From: Pseudomonas sp. DTU_2021_1001937_2_SI_NGA_ILE_001
GTDB lineage: Bacteria; Pseudomonadota; Gammaproteobacteria; Pseudomonadales; Pseudomonadaceae
Reading direction: 5' to 3'
NCBI RefSeq assembly: GCF_032463525.1
Contig: NZ_CP135971.1
Coordinates: 3,472,001-3,536,000 of the forward strand
Length of the DNA stretch: 64,000 nt
Position 1 is the stretch's first letter; each line of letters opens with the position of its first letter. The notes beneath the pieces were generated by a model. The model was not told the origin of the DNA and did not search any database. It saw only the letters and a program-made list of their open reading frames with translations. Positions 36,413-44,467 of this stretch are shown here, one piece after another. Both the position numbers and the translations under genes were made by a program.

Positions 36413-36456
36413 GTCACCAGTTGTGACTCATAGTCCGTGGTCTGATAGTCCACTGA
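36413..36456. promoter_or_regulatory. C-box operators of the R-M controller protein
   Basis: GACT-cat-AGTC (36425-36435) is followed by CCGTG and a second half-match TCT-gat-AGTC (36441-36450). This matches the PvuII/Esp1396I-type layout of two palindromic boxes sharing a GTCCGTG centre. An inverted repeat GTCAC-N5-GTGAC (36413-36427) overlaps the left box. Binding here would tune the controller and nuclease transcript, and maybe the divergent methylase. Confidence 0.75.
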
Positions 36457-36472
36457 AAGGTAGCTTTCCCCT

Positions 36473-36709
36473 ATGGATCTCGCCTCTCAGTTTGGCCAAG
36501 CCGTTCGTCGGCACAGAGAACTGCTCCGTCTCAGCCAGGAAGCCTTGGCAGACCGAGCAGGAATTGATCGCACCTATATCAGCGGTGTTGAGCGGGGCAT
36601 CCGAAACCCTACCCTAAGTGTCATGCAACGCATCGCTGTGGCACTTGGCAGCGATTTAGATGTGATTTTCGCGACCGCCCGAGAGCTATCCGTGCGGCAG
36701 GAGAAATAA
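36473..36709 (+). CDS. R-M controller (C) protein, XRE-type helix-turn-helix
   Basis: A 78-residue regulator that binds the C boxes 20 bp upstream of its own start. The HTH (about 20-55) reads LSQEALADRAGIDRTYISGV followed by ERGIRNPTLSVMQRIA, typical of C.AhdI and C.Esp1396I. C proteins activate at low concentration and repress at high concentration, delaying the nuclease until the methylase has protected the DNA. One base separates its stop from the nuclease start. Confidence 0.92.
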   Translation: MDLASQFGQAVRRHRELLRLSQEALADRAGIDRTYISGVERGIRNPTLSVMQRIAVALGSDLDVIFATARELSVRQEK

Positions 36710-36710
36710 A

Positions 36711-37715
36711 GTGCCCTTCGAGTTTGATCACAAACAGATATGCCATGCCTGCCCGCATGGTGGCTGCTTCGAAGATCGTCGGCTCAATCCTGTTGCAAGG
36801 CGAGAAACAAAGTTCCGGTTTCGCCAGGGGGCGGCTATGAGCTGCACTTTTGGCGAGTATCTTCCAGGCAGTGAGAGCGATCCAGAACCAGATAGGCCTT
36901 TTAACCTATACCTTGATCAGTTTCGCCTGAACGCTATGACAGCCGGGAAAATGCTGTTCTCCGAGTTCGATGTAAAAGGCGCTGCAATCGCAAAAGTTGA
37001 AGGTGACGTTTTCGAGCTATTAGAAGCAGGAGCGCTCTGGGGTGCAGCTGCGGCTTGGAACCGGTTCATGACAACAGGCGTGTGGGACTCTAAAGTTTTT
37101 CAACAGCCGAAAGATAGTATCGCGACTCCCACGCGATTGATTGCAGCTGTGACGCTTCCTAGAGGGTATGATGCAACCAAGCTTTTTAAACCAGATGTGC
37201 GTAGCCGAATCCAAGCGCATGAAGCTGCTTTAAAAAAACGAGGAATGTCTCTTGGCTTATCTAGCCCAGATATCGTAGGCGTACGACTTACTCACCCCCT
37301 ACCTCCGGAGCTTGAAGTTTTTCTCAACCCTGTAGAAAACCTCTCGGATGAAAACCGAGCGTCTTTAGAGGACGCTTATAAACTATTAGAGGGGCGGATC
37401 GCCGCCGAAGGTTTTCTTTTCGCTATTGCTGTTAAACGTACAATTCGAAGCGATCGACTTTACCAGCCGCTATTTGAAGCCAACATTCTTAAGTATCTTA
37501 TCGAAATAGTTTTGCAGGGCGCGGCCTTCAGATTTTACGCTCATTTCAATTCCTTTGAAGGTGCCAACGTTGAAGGACATTATGAGGCCGCATCGCTGAT
37601 CTCGCTTGCACGGGGAGGCACGCCGACCAAGGCGATAGATGTGTTGCATCTAGCCCATGCCCCTCTCGCGACTGCGCAGTCAGTACTGGATGACTTTCCT
37701 CTGTTCCATCTCTGA
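36711..37715 (+). CDS. Type II restriction endonuclease candidate (PD-X54-K-X13-E, CCGG-family fold)
   Basis: Candidate nuclease (334 residues) read from a GTG behind CAGGAGA, one base after the controller gene. Residues P186-D187, K242 and E256 give PD-X54-K-X13-E, which fits the PD-X(46-55)-K-X(13)-E signature of the Cfr10I/NgoMIV/EcoRII/SsoII group. The block VKRTIRSDRLYQPLFEANIL (241-260) resembles their KTSLRPDRR-like region that reads CCGG. The N-terminal 20 residues are Cys/His-rich (C11, C14, C19), perhaps a metal or regulatory element. The role follows from context and signature; the target (CCGG-containing, or CCNGG/CCWGG) is inference. Confidence 0.82.
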   Translation: MPFEFDHKQICHACPHGGCFEDRRLNPVARRETKFRFRQGAAMSCTFGEYLPGSESDPEPDRPFNLYLDQFRLNAMTAGKMLFSEFDVKGAAIAKVEGDVFELLEAGALWGAAAAWNRFMTTGVWDSKVFQQPKDSIATPTRLIAAVTLPRGYDATKLFKPDVRSRIQAHEAALKKRGMSLGLSSPDIVGVRLTHPLPPELEVFLNPVENLSDENRASLEDAYKLLEGRIAAEGFLFAIAVKRTIRSDRLYQPLFEANILKYLIEIVLQGAAFRFYAHFNSFEGANVEGHYEAASLISLARGGTPTKAIDVLHLAHAPLATAQSVLDDFPLFHL

Positions 37716-37731
37716 GTAGTCATATTGCTCG

Positions 37732-37751
37732 GTGGTAATCGTGTGGTAACC
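37732..37751 (+). promoter_or_regulatory. Right pair of integrase arm-type repeats
   Basis: GTGGTAATC (37732-37740) and GTGGTAACC (37743-37751), direct repeats 11 bp apart, lie about 70 bp inside attR and mirror the pair near attL. Confidence 0.5.
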
Positions 37752-37801
37752 TCTCGCCCCCCACACGCGGATGGGCCCGGATTCATTGGCCGCCACGCCC
37801 C

Positions 37802-37836
37802 GGTTCGACTCCTATAGTTCCTGGTGCCGGCACCAT
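37802..37836 (+). repeat. attR with a 9-bp insertion
   Basis: GGTTCGACTCC, 9 extra bases (TATAGTTCC), then TGGTGCCGGCACCAT, against GGTTCGACTCCTGGTGCC in the tRNA. The last 16 bp match the tRNA core exactly. No full tRNA can be folded here. Confidence 0.85.
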
Positions 37837-37882
37837 CTCCAGCTCTGACGTGTTCTCATGAACACCTCGGATGCTCAAAAAA

Positions 37883-37906
37883 ACCCGCCTTCTGGCGGGT
37901 TTTTTC
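37883..37906. terminator. Bidirectional rho-independent terminator beyond attR
   Basis: The stem ACCCGCC, loop TTCT and GGCGGGT are flanked by A-rich and T-rich tracts. It lies 47 bp after attR, where the tRNA-Thr transcript would have ended before the island came in. The island has separated it from the tRNA gene. Confidence 0.75.
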
Positions 37907-38186
37907 GTTTCTGGATTCCGCTGGGTGTCTTGCCGTAGCGCTTCGAAATACCTCTGGCTGACTCGGTTGCTTGAGCCGTCGAGGCTTGCATCGCAGGCAT
38001 ATCTAACAATCGAAGCAACGCCGCCCCCATGCCCCTGCGATGTTAAATAATGTTATACTAACAAGCATCTTCACATAACCTGTTCATTGGCGCATGATCG
38101 ACCCACAGGTATGACGATCTGCCTGCAATGACCCAAGCCTGCCTACCCTGGCGTCAGGCTAGAAAAACAAAAAACAGGACCTATGC
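37907..38186. other. AT-richer intergenic region with possible promoter
   Basis: No gene. TGTTAAATAATGTTATACTAAC near 38041 contains TATACT (38054-38059), a possible -10, framed by the inverted ends TGTTA/TAACA; it may serve the hydrolase gene at 38187. Confidence 0.4.
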
Positions 38187-39257
38187 ATGCAAAGATTCAG
38201 TTCAAAGCCCGCGCTCGGGCTGTCGTTAGCGCTGGCCTTTACGGGTTCCGCCGTCAGTGCCGCCTCCTTGCCAGCCGCGACCGAAGGCGACTGGGTCGCC
38301 CCTCAGTTCACCTTCCATACCGGTGAAAAGCTCGACAACCTCAAACTGCACTACACCACCCTTGGCAACCCGAAGAACCCTGCCATCCTTTACTTGCACG
38401 GCACTTACCGGCCGGGCAGCGATGTGCTGAGCAAGGATTTTGGCGGGGAGTTGTTCGGCCCGGGGCAACCGCTGGATGCGAGCAAGTACTACATCATTTC
38501 CACCGATGGCATTGGCGTCGGCAAATCCAGCAAGCCCTCTGACGGCCTGCGCATGAAGTTTCCGGCGTACAACTACGCCGACATGGTGCAAGCCCAATAC
38601 CGGCTGGTGACCGAAGGGCTTGGGGTCAAGCATCTGAGGCTGGTCATCGGTAACTCAATGGGCGGCATGCAAACCTGGATGTGGGGCCAGAACTGGCCGC
38701 AGATGATGGACGCCCTAGTGCCCATGGCGTCGCAACCCACCGCCATGTCCTCGCGCAACTGGATGATGCGTCGCTTGTTGGTCGAGTCGATCAAGCAAGA
38801 CCCGGCCTGGAACGACGGCAACTACACCGAGCAACCACCCTCACTGCGCCTGGCCAATGCGATGTACAGCATCGGTACCAGTGGCGGCACCCTGGCCTAT
38901 CAGGCCGCCGCCCCGACCCACGCCCTGGCCGACAAGCTGGTCGATGAGCGCCTCAGCGCACCGCAAACAGCCGACGCCAATGACTTCATCTACCAGTGGC
39001 AATCATCTGCTGACTTCGATGCCACGCCCGGCCTGAGCAAGATCCAGGCACCGGTGCTGGCCATCAATGCGGCGGATGACGAGCGCAACCCGCCAGAGAC
39101 CGGGCTGATGACGGCGGCGATGAAAGAAGTCAAACACGGACGGCTGCTGCTTATCCCTGCCAGTGCAGAAACACGTGGTCATGGCACTACCAGCATGGCG
39201 AAGTTCTACAGCAAGGAACTGGCGCAGTTCATGCGCGAGACTGAAAAGGTCCGCTAG
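38187..39257 (+). CDS. Secreted alpha/beta hydrolase, homoserine-acetyltransferase-like
   Basis: A 356-residue protein with a signal peptide (GLSLALAFTGSAVSAA, cut near residue 25). The alpha/beta-hydrolase fold shows an oxyanion loop ILYLHGTYRPG, a nucleophile elbow VIGNSMGGMQTWMWG (Ser), an acid in LAINAADDERNPPE and a late histidine in ETRGHGTTSM. The MetX-like overall layout (LKLHYTTLGNP start) suggests an esterase or acyltransferase, but MetX itself is cytoplasmic, so this is a secreted relative of unknown substrate. The start has AGGAC upstream. Confidence 0.82.
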   Translation: MQRFSSKPALGLSLALAFTGSAVSAASLPAATEGDWVAPQFTFHTGEKLDNLKLHYTTLGNPKNPAILYLHGTYRPGSDVLSKDFGGELFGPGQPLDASKYYIISTDGIGVGKSSKPSDGLRMKFPAYNYADMVQAQYRLVTEGLGVKHLRLVIGNSMGGMQTWMWGQNWPQMMDALVPMASQPTAMSSRNWMMRRLLVESIKQDPAWNDGNYTEQPPSLRLANAMYSIGTSGGTLAYQAAAPTHALADKLVDERLSAPQTADANDFIYQWQSSADFDATPGLSKIQAPVLAINAADDERNPPETGLMTAAMKEVKHGRLLLIPASAETRGHGTTSMAKFYSKELAQFMRETEKVR

Positions 39258-39277
39258 CGGGCACGCCTGATAACCAT

Positions 39278-39410
39278 ACAGTTCGGTTAAGCGCTTTTGT
39301 GCTTTTGTTGGAGCGAGCTTGCTCGCGAAAAGGGGCAAAACCGCTGGATCTGATGTGAACGTGACGCAGCCATCGCGAGCAAGCTCGCTCCAACGATCTA
39401 ATCGAACTGT
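39278..39410. repeat. Composite REP element (GAGCGAGCTTGCTCGCGA type) in outer inverted repeats
   Basis: The inner hairpins TTGGAGCGAGCTTGCTCGCG and CGCGAGCAAGCTCGCTCCAA form a second REP family different from the GTAGGAGCGG type. Outside lie ACAGTTCGGTTA (39278-39289) and TAATCGAACTGT (39399-39410), inverted with one mismatch. Confidence 0.8.
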
Positions 39411-39494
39411 ATTGCGCGGGTTTTCATGTATGGCTGCTTAGCATGAAAGCGCTTTCGCTGTGTAAGACCTTACGCTGCGCTGGCCCGCCAAAGC

Positions 39495-40364
39495 TCATCC
39501 ATCCTTCTCAACCATCGCCACCGGCACCACCTTCAGCGCTCCGTCCAGATTCCGATACCGCAGGTATCCCTCAGAACCTTCCAATACCCTGCCCCGCTCA
39601 ACCACCCGCCGGCCATCCAGCCAATACCGAATGGTCTTTTCTCTGCCTCGCTGCCCATCCGGCCCCTGCTGCAAATCCATCGCCAGCGTGCGCATCGCTT
39701 CGTCGATGCACAGGTTCAGCAAAGCGTCGATCTTCTGCGGGTCGAGGCCGCCGTCGTCGATGCACTGTTCGCCGCAGCGGCGCACAGACAGGCTCTGCAC
39801 TTCGATGCGGGTGCGGTACAGCGACAGGCCAGCGATGTCTTGCAGGTCGATGGCGCTGGCCAGCAGGAAGCTGCCGCGGTCGGGGCTGAGGACGATCTTG
39901 GGGGTGATGTGCAGGCTGGCGGTGATGGCGCCGCTGGAGGGGCGCAGCCCGGCGTTGGCGGCGGCTTGCTGGTAGCGCTGCTGGAGCTTGCCGTTGTAGG
40001 GGTGGTCGGAGAGCAGCACGGCCAGGGGTTGCGCGGCCTGTTGGGCGTCGCGGGCGGCTTCGCGTTGCAGCGAGGCTTCGCCGACCTGGGTGTTGATTGC
40101 ACTGGCCAGCGCCGCGCCGAGAATGCCACCGCTGGCGATGGCGCTCTGGGTCATGCGCTGGTTGGTGCCACGCGCTTGTTCGGCGGCCTTGGCGTCGATC
40201 ATCAGGCTGGCATCCACCCAGCCTTGCGGCGGCACCTGCACCTCGACCCGCGCGCCGTGCTGGTTGAGGTAACGCAGCGCGGTGGGGTCGTGGATATCGG
40301 CCGGGCGAGGCGCCTGCTGGGCGCAGCCGCTGAGCAGCGCGACCAGCAGCAGCGCGCGCCTCAT
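39495..40364 (-). CDS. Predicted outer-membrane-type lipoprotein
   Basis: A 289-residue protein with a lipobox ALLSGCAQ (Cys about 14), so it should be a lipoprotein. The start at 40364 overlaps the stop of the upstream lipoprotein gene by 4 nt. Mostly mixed alpha/beta; a Gly/Ala-rich stretch (ASGGILGAALASAINTQVG) recalls glycine-zipper segments, and two cysteines appear in VRRCGEQCIDDGG. No enzyme motif is seen. The pair is probably cotranscribed and acts together in the envelope; function unknown. Confidence 0.7.
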   Translation of the reverse strand: MRRALLLVALLSGCAQQAPRPADIHDPTALRYLNQHGARVEVQVPPQGWVDASLMIDAKAAEQARGTNQRMTQSAIASGGILGAALASAINTQVGEASLQREAARDAQQAAQPLAVLLSDHPYNGKLQQRYQQAAANAGLRPSSGAITASLHITPKIVLSPDRGSFLLASAIDLQDIAGLSLYRTRIEVQSLSVRRCGEQCIDDGGLDPQKIDALLNLCIDEAMRTLAMDLQQGPDGQRGREKTIRYWLDGRRVVERGRVLEGSEGYLRYRNLDGALKVVPVAMVEKDG

Positions 40365-41044
40365 GGTGTGAACGGGGTCAGGAACACTTGGCGGCTGTCG
40401 TCGACCGCCTGGTAGAAGGCGTTGGACAGGTTGACGTAGTTCGGCTGGTCCCATTCGCCCTGGGCGGGCTGGGTGACTTCGAAGCGCTTGAACCACAGCA
40501 GGCGGCTGTCGGGCACATCGACGAGGATGGCGCGACCGGAAACCACCGCGATCGGTGCGCTGGTCGGCACCACGCTGTGGTAGCTGCGCGCCGCGCCGGC
40601 GCTGTCAATGGCCACCAGCAACAGGCGGTCGATACCGTAGGTGGCTTTCAGGGCGGTGATGTCACGCTCCATGTAGCCTTCCTTGAACTTGGTTTCCTTG
40701 TATTTGCCCAGGTCGATGCGTTCATCGATGCGCTTGGTCTTGTAGCCCTTGGCCTGGAGCCTGGCGATGATTGCGTCGGGCAAGGTGGTGAGGTCGCTCA
40801 CGTCCCAGGTGCTGACATGCTCGCTGAGGTCGCTGTTCACCGATTTGTTGATGGCGATGTCGAGCAGGCCTTGCTGGCCGATGAGCATCAGTTGCGAAGG
40901 AGGGACTGGCGTCATGGCGACGCCGATGACCGGTTGCTTGTCGTTCCAGAACTGCTGGTCCAGTTCCACGGGTGGCTGGACATGGGCACAACCGGTGAAG
41001 ATCAGGCACAGCAGTAGCACTGCGCATCCTTGCAAGTAACGCAT
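40361..41044 (-). CDS. Predicted lipoprotein (first of an overlapping pair)
   Basis: A 227-residue protein with a lipobox LIFTGCAHVQ (Cys about 19). The start at 41044 (MRYLQGCAVLLLC) fits a lipoprotein signal; a longer reading would bury it. It has a conserved-looking core (RLLLVAIDSAGAARSYHSVV, then GRAILVDVPDSRLLWFKRF). The 4-nt overlap with the next gene points to translational coupling. Function unknown. Confidence 0.72.
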   Translation of the reverse strand: MRYLQGCAVLLLCLIFTGCAHVQPPVELDQQFWNDKQPVIGVAMTPVPPSQLMLIGQQGLLDIAINKSVNSDLSEHVSTWDVSDLTTLPDAIIARLQAKGYKTKRIDERIDLGKYKETKFKEGYMERDITALKATYGIDRLLLVAIDSAGAARSYHSVVPTSAPIAVVSGRAILVDVPDSRLLWFKRFEVTQPAQGEWDQPNYVNLSNAFYQAVDDSRQVFLTPFTP

Positions 41045-41340
41045 CAGGTATTCCTCAATGTGGGTAGAAAACTGGCTGTCTCGGCCAGCGACCGGCAAGT
41101 ACTTCGTTGTGAACACGTGATTCAGGGTGCGCGCGCATTCAGCTGTGCAGGCTCAACCCGTAGATGCACCGGAGCAGTCCATTTACCGGTTGTGGCAAGC
41201 GAAGAAGGCGCGAACGATGGGCAAACTGCCAGGCGCCGACCGGCGAGCGCCCTCTTTGACCGAAGATCGACGACAAGTTCAACCGTTCGTCGGGGTGTGG
41301 GGGGCAAGCGCATAGGGCTAGGTCGGGCGTAGCCTCAGGC

Positions 41341-41631
41341 TCACTCGCCCAGCCGCTCGCCGGCCTTTCGGTAAACCGTGTCGCGCTCGCGTTTATCCAC
41401 AGCGATCACGAACACCACGACTTCCTGTTCGATCACCTGATAAACCAGGCGATACCCGCTGCTGCGTAATTTGATCTTGTAGCAGTCCGGCAAGCCATGC
41501 AGACGATTGGCTTCGATTCGCGGGTTGAGCAGTATCGCAGCCAGTTTTTTCTTCAGTTGCTGACGAACCGTATCGCCCAGGCGATGCCACTCCTTCAACG
41601 CCCGCGCATCAAATTCCAGGCTATAGCTCAT
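41341..41631 (-). CDS. relE: RelE-type mRNA interferase toxin
   Basis: A 96-residue toxin that cuts mRNA in the ribosome. YSLEFDARALKEWHRLGDTV opens the family fold, and YKIKLRSSGYRLVYQVIEQE carries the conserved arginine and tyrosine of the active surface. Length and fold match RelE. Its start overlaps the antitoxin stop by 11 nt, the usual way of keeping the toxin below the antitoxin level. Confidence 0.93.
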   Translation of the reverse strand: MSYSLEFDARALKEWHRLGDTVRQQLKKKLAAILLNPRIEANRLHGLPDCYKIKLRSSGYRLVYQVIEQEVVVFVIAVDKRERDTVYRKAGERLGE

Positions 41632-41860
41632 CCAGCGAAACCTTTACTCGCTGGGGGGCCGCCAAGCGCTCGCGCACAGTCGCCAGCAAAGCTTCGTCTT
41701 CCTCTGTCAACAGTACAGGTTTGAAGGGCAGTTGCCCGCGCTCGGCAACGTATTGAAGTGCCTGGCGCATAAGCTCGGAGGGCGTAACACCCAGTCGTTC
41801 GAGCTCACGATAGGCACGAGCCTTGAGCTCATCGTCGATTCTTACATTGATGGAAGCCAT
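41621..41860 (-). CDS. relB: RelB-type antitoxin
   Basis: A 79-residue antitoxin; the ribbon-helix-helix N-terminus ASINVRIDDELKARAYRELE binds the operator, and the C-terminal tail holds the toxin. The ATG at 41860 is chosen because the RHH starts there; no strong ribosome site is visible. An inverted repeat (41874-41897) lies directly upstream and would be its operator. Confidence 0.9.
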   Translation of the reverse strand: MASINVRIDDELKARAYRELERLGVTPSELMRQALQYVAERGQLPFKPVLLTEEDEALLATVRERLAAPQRVKVSLDEL

Positions 41861-41873
41861 GATGGGTTGCTCG

Positions 41874-41897
41874 TCGTAATGACATTTGTCTTTACGA
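41874..41897. promoter_or_regulatory. Inverted-repeat operator of relBE
   Basis: TCGTAATGACA (41874-41884) and TGTCTTTACGA (41887-41897) match at 10 of 11 positions around a 2-bp centre, 14 bp above the antitoxin start. The arrangement fits cooperative binding by RelB or RelBE complexes. Confidence 0.65.
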
Positions 41898-42020
41898 TGA
41901 CGCATGCTTCTTCAATGAACAAGCCCCAATGTCGCGCGCCCGACGAAACACCTCTGCGCGCCCTTCGGCCTATCACCGTGAATCACCTAAGCCAACCGTC
42001 CCGCTCTCGGCAATTTCTTT

Positions 42021-42050
42021 GAACTCCCTTTCCCGCTCCCCAGTCTCTGA
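42021..42050 (+). promoter_or_regulatory. Possible envelope-stress (AlgU-type) promoter
   Basis: GAACTC (42021-42026), about 17 bp, then TCTCTGA (42044-42050) resembles GAACTT-N(16-17)-TCTGA. It is 35 bp above the DUF4142 start. The match is partial. Confidence 0.35.
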
Positions 42051-42084
42051 TAGGCAAGCCTATAACCCCTGGAAGGAGTTCATT

Positions 42085-42597
42085 ATGAGAAAGGTATTTC
42101 GTGCTGGCGCCTTGAGTCTGATGGTGGCCATGGCCAGTGCCACGGCGTTTGCCGCCGACCCCGAGGATTTCGTCGATGAGGCTTCGGCCAAAGGCATCGC
42201 CGAGATCGAGGCGGGCAAGATGGCGTTGCAGAAGAGCCAGTCAGCCGACGTGAAGACCTTCGCGCAGATGATGATCGACGATCACACCGCCGCGAACGCC
42301 AAGCTCAAAGCCATTGCCGAGCAGAAGAAGCTCAAGGTCAGCGACGATGCCCAGCTGATGGACAAGGCCAAGGCGATGATTCTGGACATCCGCGAGGAGT
42401 CCTTCGACCGCTCTTACGCCAACAACCAGGTCAAGGCCCACGAGCAGACCATCGAGCTGTTCGAGGAAGAAGCCAAGGACAGCAAGGACGCCGAGCTGAA
42501 GGCCTTCGCCGAGGCCACCCTGCCCAAGCTCAAGGCGCACCTGGCCAAGGCCAAGGAGCTGGCAGCCAAGCATGGCGGGGATGCGGCCAAGCAGTAA
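42085..42597 (+). CDS. DUF4142 periplasmic ferritin-like helical protein
   Basis: A 170-residue protein with a signal peptide cut near ATAFA (residue 23). The rest is a four-helix bundle: FVDEASAKGIAEIEAGKMAL, VKTFAQMMIDDHTAANAKLK and NQVKAHEQTIELFEEEAKDS match the DUF4142 family, which has a ferritin-like fold but a poorly known function. A GGAAGGAG site precedes the ATG. An AlgU-like promoter suggests stress induction; this is inference. Confidence 0.88.
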   Translation: MRKVFRAGALSLMVAMASATAFAADPEDFVDEASAKGIAEIEAGKMALQKSQSADVKTFAQMMIDDHTAANAKLKAIAEQKKLKVSDDAQLMDKAKAMILDIREESFDRSYANNQVKAHEQTIELFEEEAKDSKDAELKAFAEATLPKLKAHLAKAKELAAKHGGDAAKQ

Positions 42598-42698
42598 CTC
42601 CAGCCTCACAACCCGCCCCAAGCCGGTTGCTCAGGCAGGCGCCTGGCCAACCGGCATCGCTGTAAGCCCTTCATTCCGCCCCTCACAACGCCGATTTT

Positions 42699-42813
42699 CC
42701 TCATGATCATGAGGACTTTCCGAGCAAGACCTATTTTCCTCAAAAATCCGCACGCTCTTGAGGTTTTTGTCGAGTTATTGCTAGGCTCAGGGATAATCCT
42801 CACGGTCATGAGG
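42699..42813. promoter_or_regulatory. HipB operators and promoter of hipBA
   Basis: CCTCATGATCATGAGG (42699-42714) is a perfect 16-bp palindrome, and CCTCACGGTCATGAGG (42798-42813) is a near copy 8 bp above hipB. CCTCAA/TTGAGG (42738-42763) forms a looser middle pair. GATAAT (42792-42797) is a likely -10, so the second operator covers the transcription start, as in HipB autorepression. Confidence 0.7.
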
Positions 42814-42820
42814 TTTCACC

Positions 42821-43147
42821 ATGAAAATCGACATTGGTTCGACAGCCGAGCTGGGCGCTGTCATCCGCGCCAGCCGTAAGGCAATGAAGGTCCGTCAGGA
42901 TGATGCAGCGGGGCTCATAGGGGTCTCGGAAAACTTTCTGGGCAAGGTCGAAAGCGGCGCCGACACGGTGCAATGGGGCAAGCTGCTGCAGGTGCTCCAG
43001 CAGCTGAGTCTTGCAATCTCGGTAGAAATACCGGAGCCCTATGGCGACGCAGTCGAGAAAATTCTTTCAGATGCCAAGCAAGGGCGAGATAAACGTCCCC
43101 GGAAGACACGCGGAAATACCCTAGCGTCCAGCGAAGAGGCTGACTGA
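42821..43147 (+). CDS. hipB: HipB-type antitoxin and autorepressor
   Basis: A 108-residue XRE-family protein; LGAVIRASRKAMKVRQDDAA and GLIGVSENFLGKVESGA form the helix-turn-helix. It binds the CCTCA-N6-TGAGG operators upstream and neutralises HipA. A basic, flexible tail (QGRDKRPRKTRGN) follows. Its stop is 2 bp before the hipA start, so they are cotranscribed. Confidence 0.92.
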   Translation: MKIDIGSTAELGAVIRASRKAMKVRQDDAAGLIGVSENFLGKVESGADTVQWGKLLQVLQQLSLAISVEIPEPYGDAVEKILSDAKQGRDKRPRKTRGNTLASSEEAD

Positions 43148-43149
43148 CC

Positions 43150-44460
43150 ATGCAGCGATCACTCAATGTCTGGATCGACCAGCGACAGGTGGGGCGTTTG
43201 CGTGAGCTAAACGGACTGTGGGCGTTCCGCTACGAGCCGCAATGGCTGAACAGCCCAGCAGCCCATCCGCTATGCCCGACTTTGCCTCTGCAAGCGCAAG
43301 AGCATCAGGACGGCGCCACCCATCGCCCGGTGCAGTGGTATTTCGACAATTTGCTGCCAGAGGAAGGCCAGCGCCAGTTGATTGCCAAGGCTGCCGGGGC
43401 GGCTATCGAGGATGCTTTCACTCTGCTGCAGCACTTCGGTGCCGAGTCTGCCGGTTCCCTCACTCTGCTACCACCAGACCGGAAGCCGGAGCCGGGCACG
43501 ACCCTGGCGCTGTCCTATGCCGAGCTTTCAAAGCGCATCCAGGCCATGCCACGGATCCCGCTGGCTGAGCAGGCAGCGAAGAAAATGTCCCTGGCCGGCG
43601 CGCAACACAAGGTGGCGGTCATCTACAGAAACGGCCAGCTGTTCGAACCCGTCGGCAGCGAGGCTTCGACGCATATTCTCAAGCCTGATCATCCAGACGA
43701 AGCCTGGCCGCACTCGGTTATCAATGAATGGTTCGTGATGACCCTCGCAGGCAGAGTCGGCTTACCGGTACCGGAGGTTCATCGGATCTACGTACCCGAA
43801 CCGGTCTTCCTGATCGAACGCTTTGATCGCCGCAAGACATCGAGCGGCTGGGAACGCCTGCACTGTATCGATGCCTGTCAGTTGGAAGGGCTTTCCCGAG
43901 AGTTCAAATACAGCGCTGGCAACATCGAGCGCCTGGCAGGCCTGGCGAGCCGATGCCAACCTGCACTGCTCGCTCGACAGTATTTGTTCCAGTGGCTGGT
44001 CTTCAATACGTTGGTGGGCAACGAAGATGCACACCTGAAAAACCTGAGCTTTCTGCTGCCGGGAAGCAAAGTGGGACTGGCACCGTTTTACGACCTGCTG
44101 TGCACGGCAGTGTATGGCACACAAGCCTATGGTCAGGATCGCTGGCCTGCCCAGGCTAACTTGGCCTGGCCCGTCCACGGCGTTCAGCACCTGGCTTCGA
44201 TCACCCTGACGCTGTTGATCGAAGCGGGTACAACGATGGGCATCAAACCCGTCACGTCGCGCAGCATCGTCCGACGCTTGATCGACAGCGTGCGACAGGA
44301 GGCAACCAGGCTTCTGGACGAGACGCTGCAGCGCAACGAAGCGTTGCGGCAGGCAAGGCCGGAGCTAGGCGCGACCTTGGCTGGCGAAGCTCGTCTACTG
44401 CGTAGCATCCACGCCATCGCCATCAAGGAAATGAGCCTCCGGCTTGAGAAAGGCCTGTAG
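43150..44460 (+). CDS. hipA: HipA-type Ser/Thr kinase toxin
   Basis: A 436-residue kinase that, in the E. coli prototype, phosphorylates glutamyl-tRNA synthetase and halts growth. Domain marks are the N-terminal couple domain (VWIDQRQVGRLRELNGLWAF), the loop MSLAGAQHKVAVIYRNGQ, ATP-anchoring STHILKPDHPDE, the catalytic NEDAHLKNLSFLLP and a DFG-like FYDLLCTAV. All expected residues are present, so it appears active. The true target in this host is unknown. Confidence 0.93.
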   Translation: MQRSLNVWIDQRQVGRLRELNGLWAFRYEPQWLNSPAAHPLCPTLPLQAQEHQDGATHRPVQWYFDNLLPEEGQRQLIAKAAGAAIEDAFTLLQHFGAESAGSLTLLPPDRKPEPGTTLALSYAELSKRIQAMPRIPLAEQAAKKMSLAGAQHKVAVIYRNGQLFEPVGSEASTHILKPDHPDEAWPHSVINEWFVMTLAGRVGLPVPEVHRIYVPEPVFLIERFDRRKTSSGWERLHCIDACQLEGLSREFKYSAGNIERLAGLASRCQPALLARQYLFQWLVFNTLVGNEDAHLKNLSFLLPGSKVGLAPFYDLLCTAVYGTQAYGQDRWPAQANLAWPVHGVQHLASITLTLLIEAGTTMGIKPVTSRSIVRRLIDSVRQEATRLLDETLQRNEALRQARPELGATLAGEARLLRSIHAIAIKEMSLRLEKGL

Positions 44461-44467
44461 GCTCAAG

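Noticed and set aside
37802..37836. Possible second tRNA-Thr
   Set aside because: Only the T-arm and acceptor end are present, split by 9 extra bases. No D-arm or anticodon arm can be drawn; it is attR.
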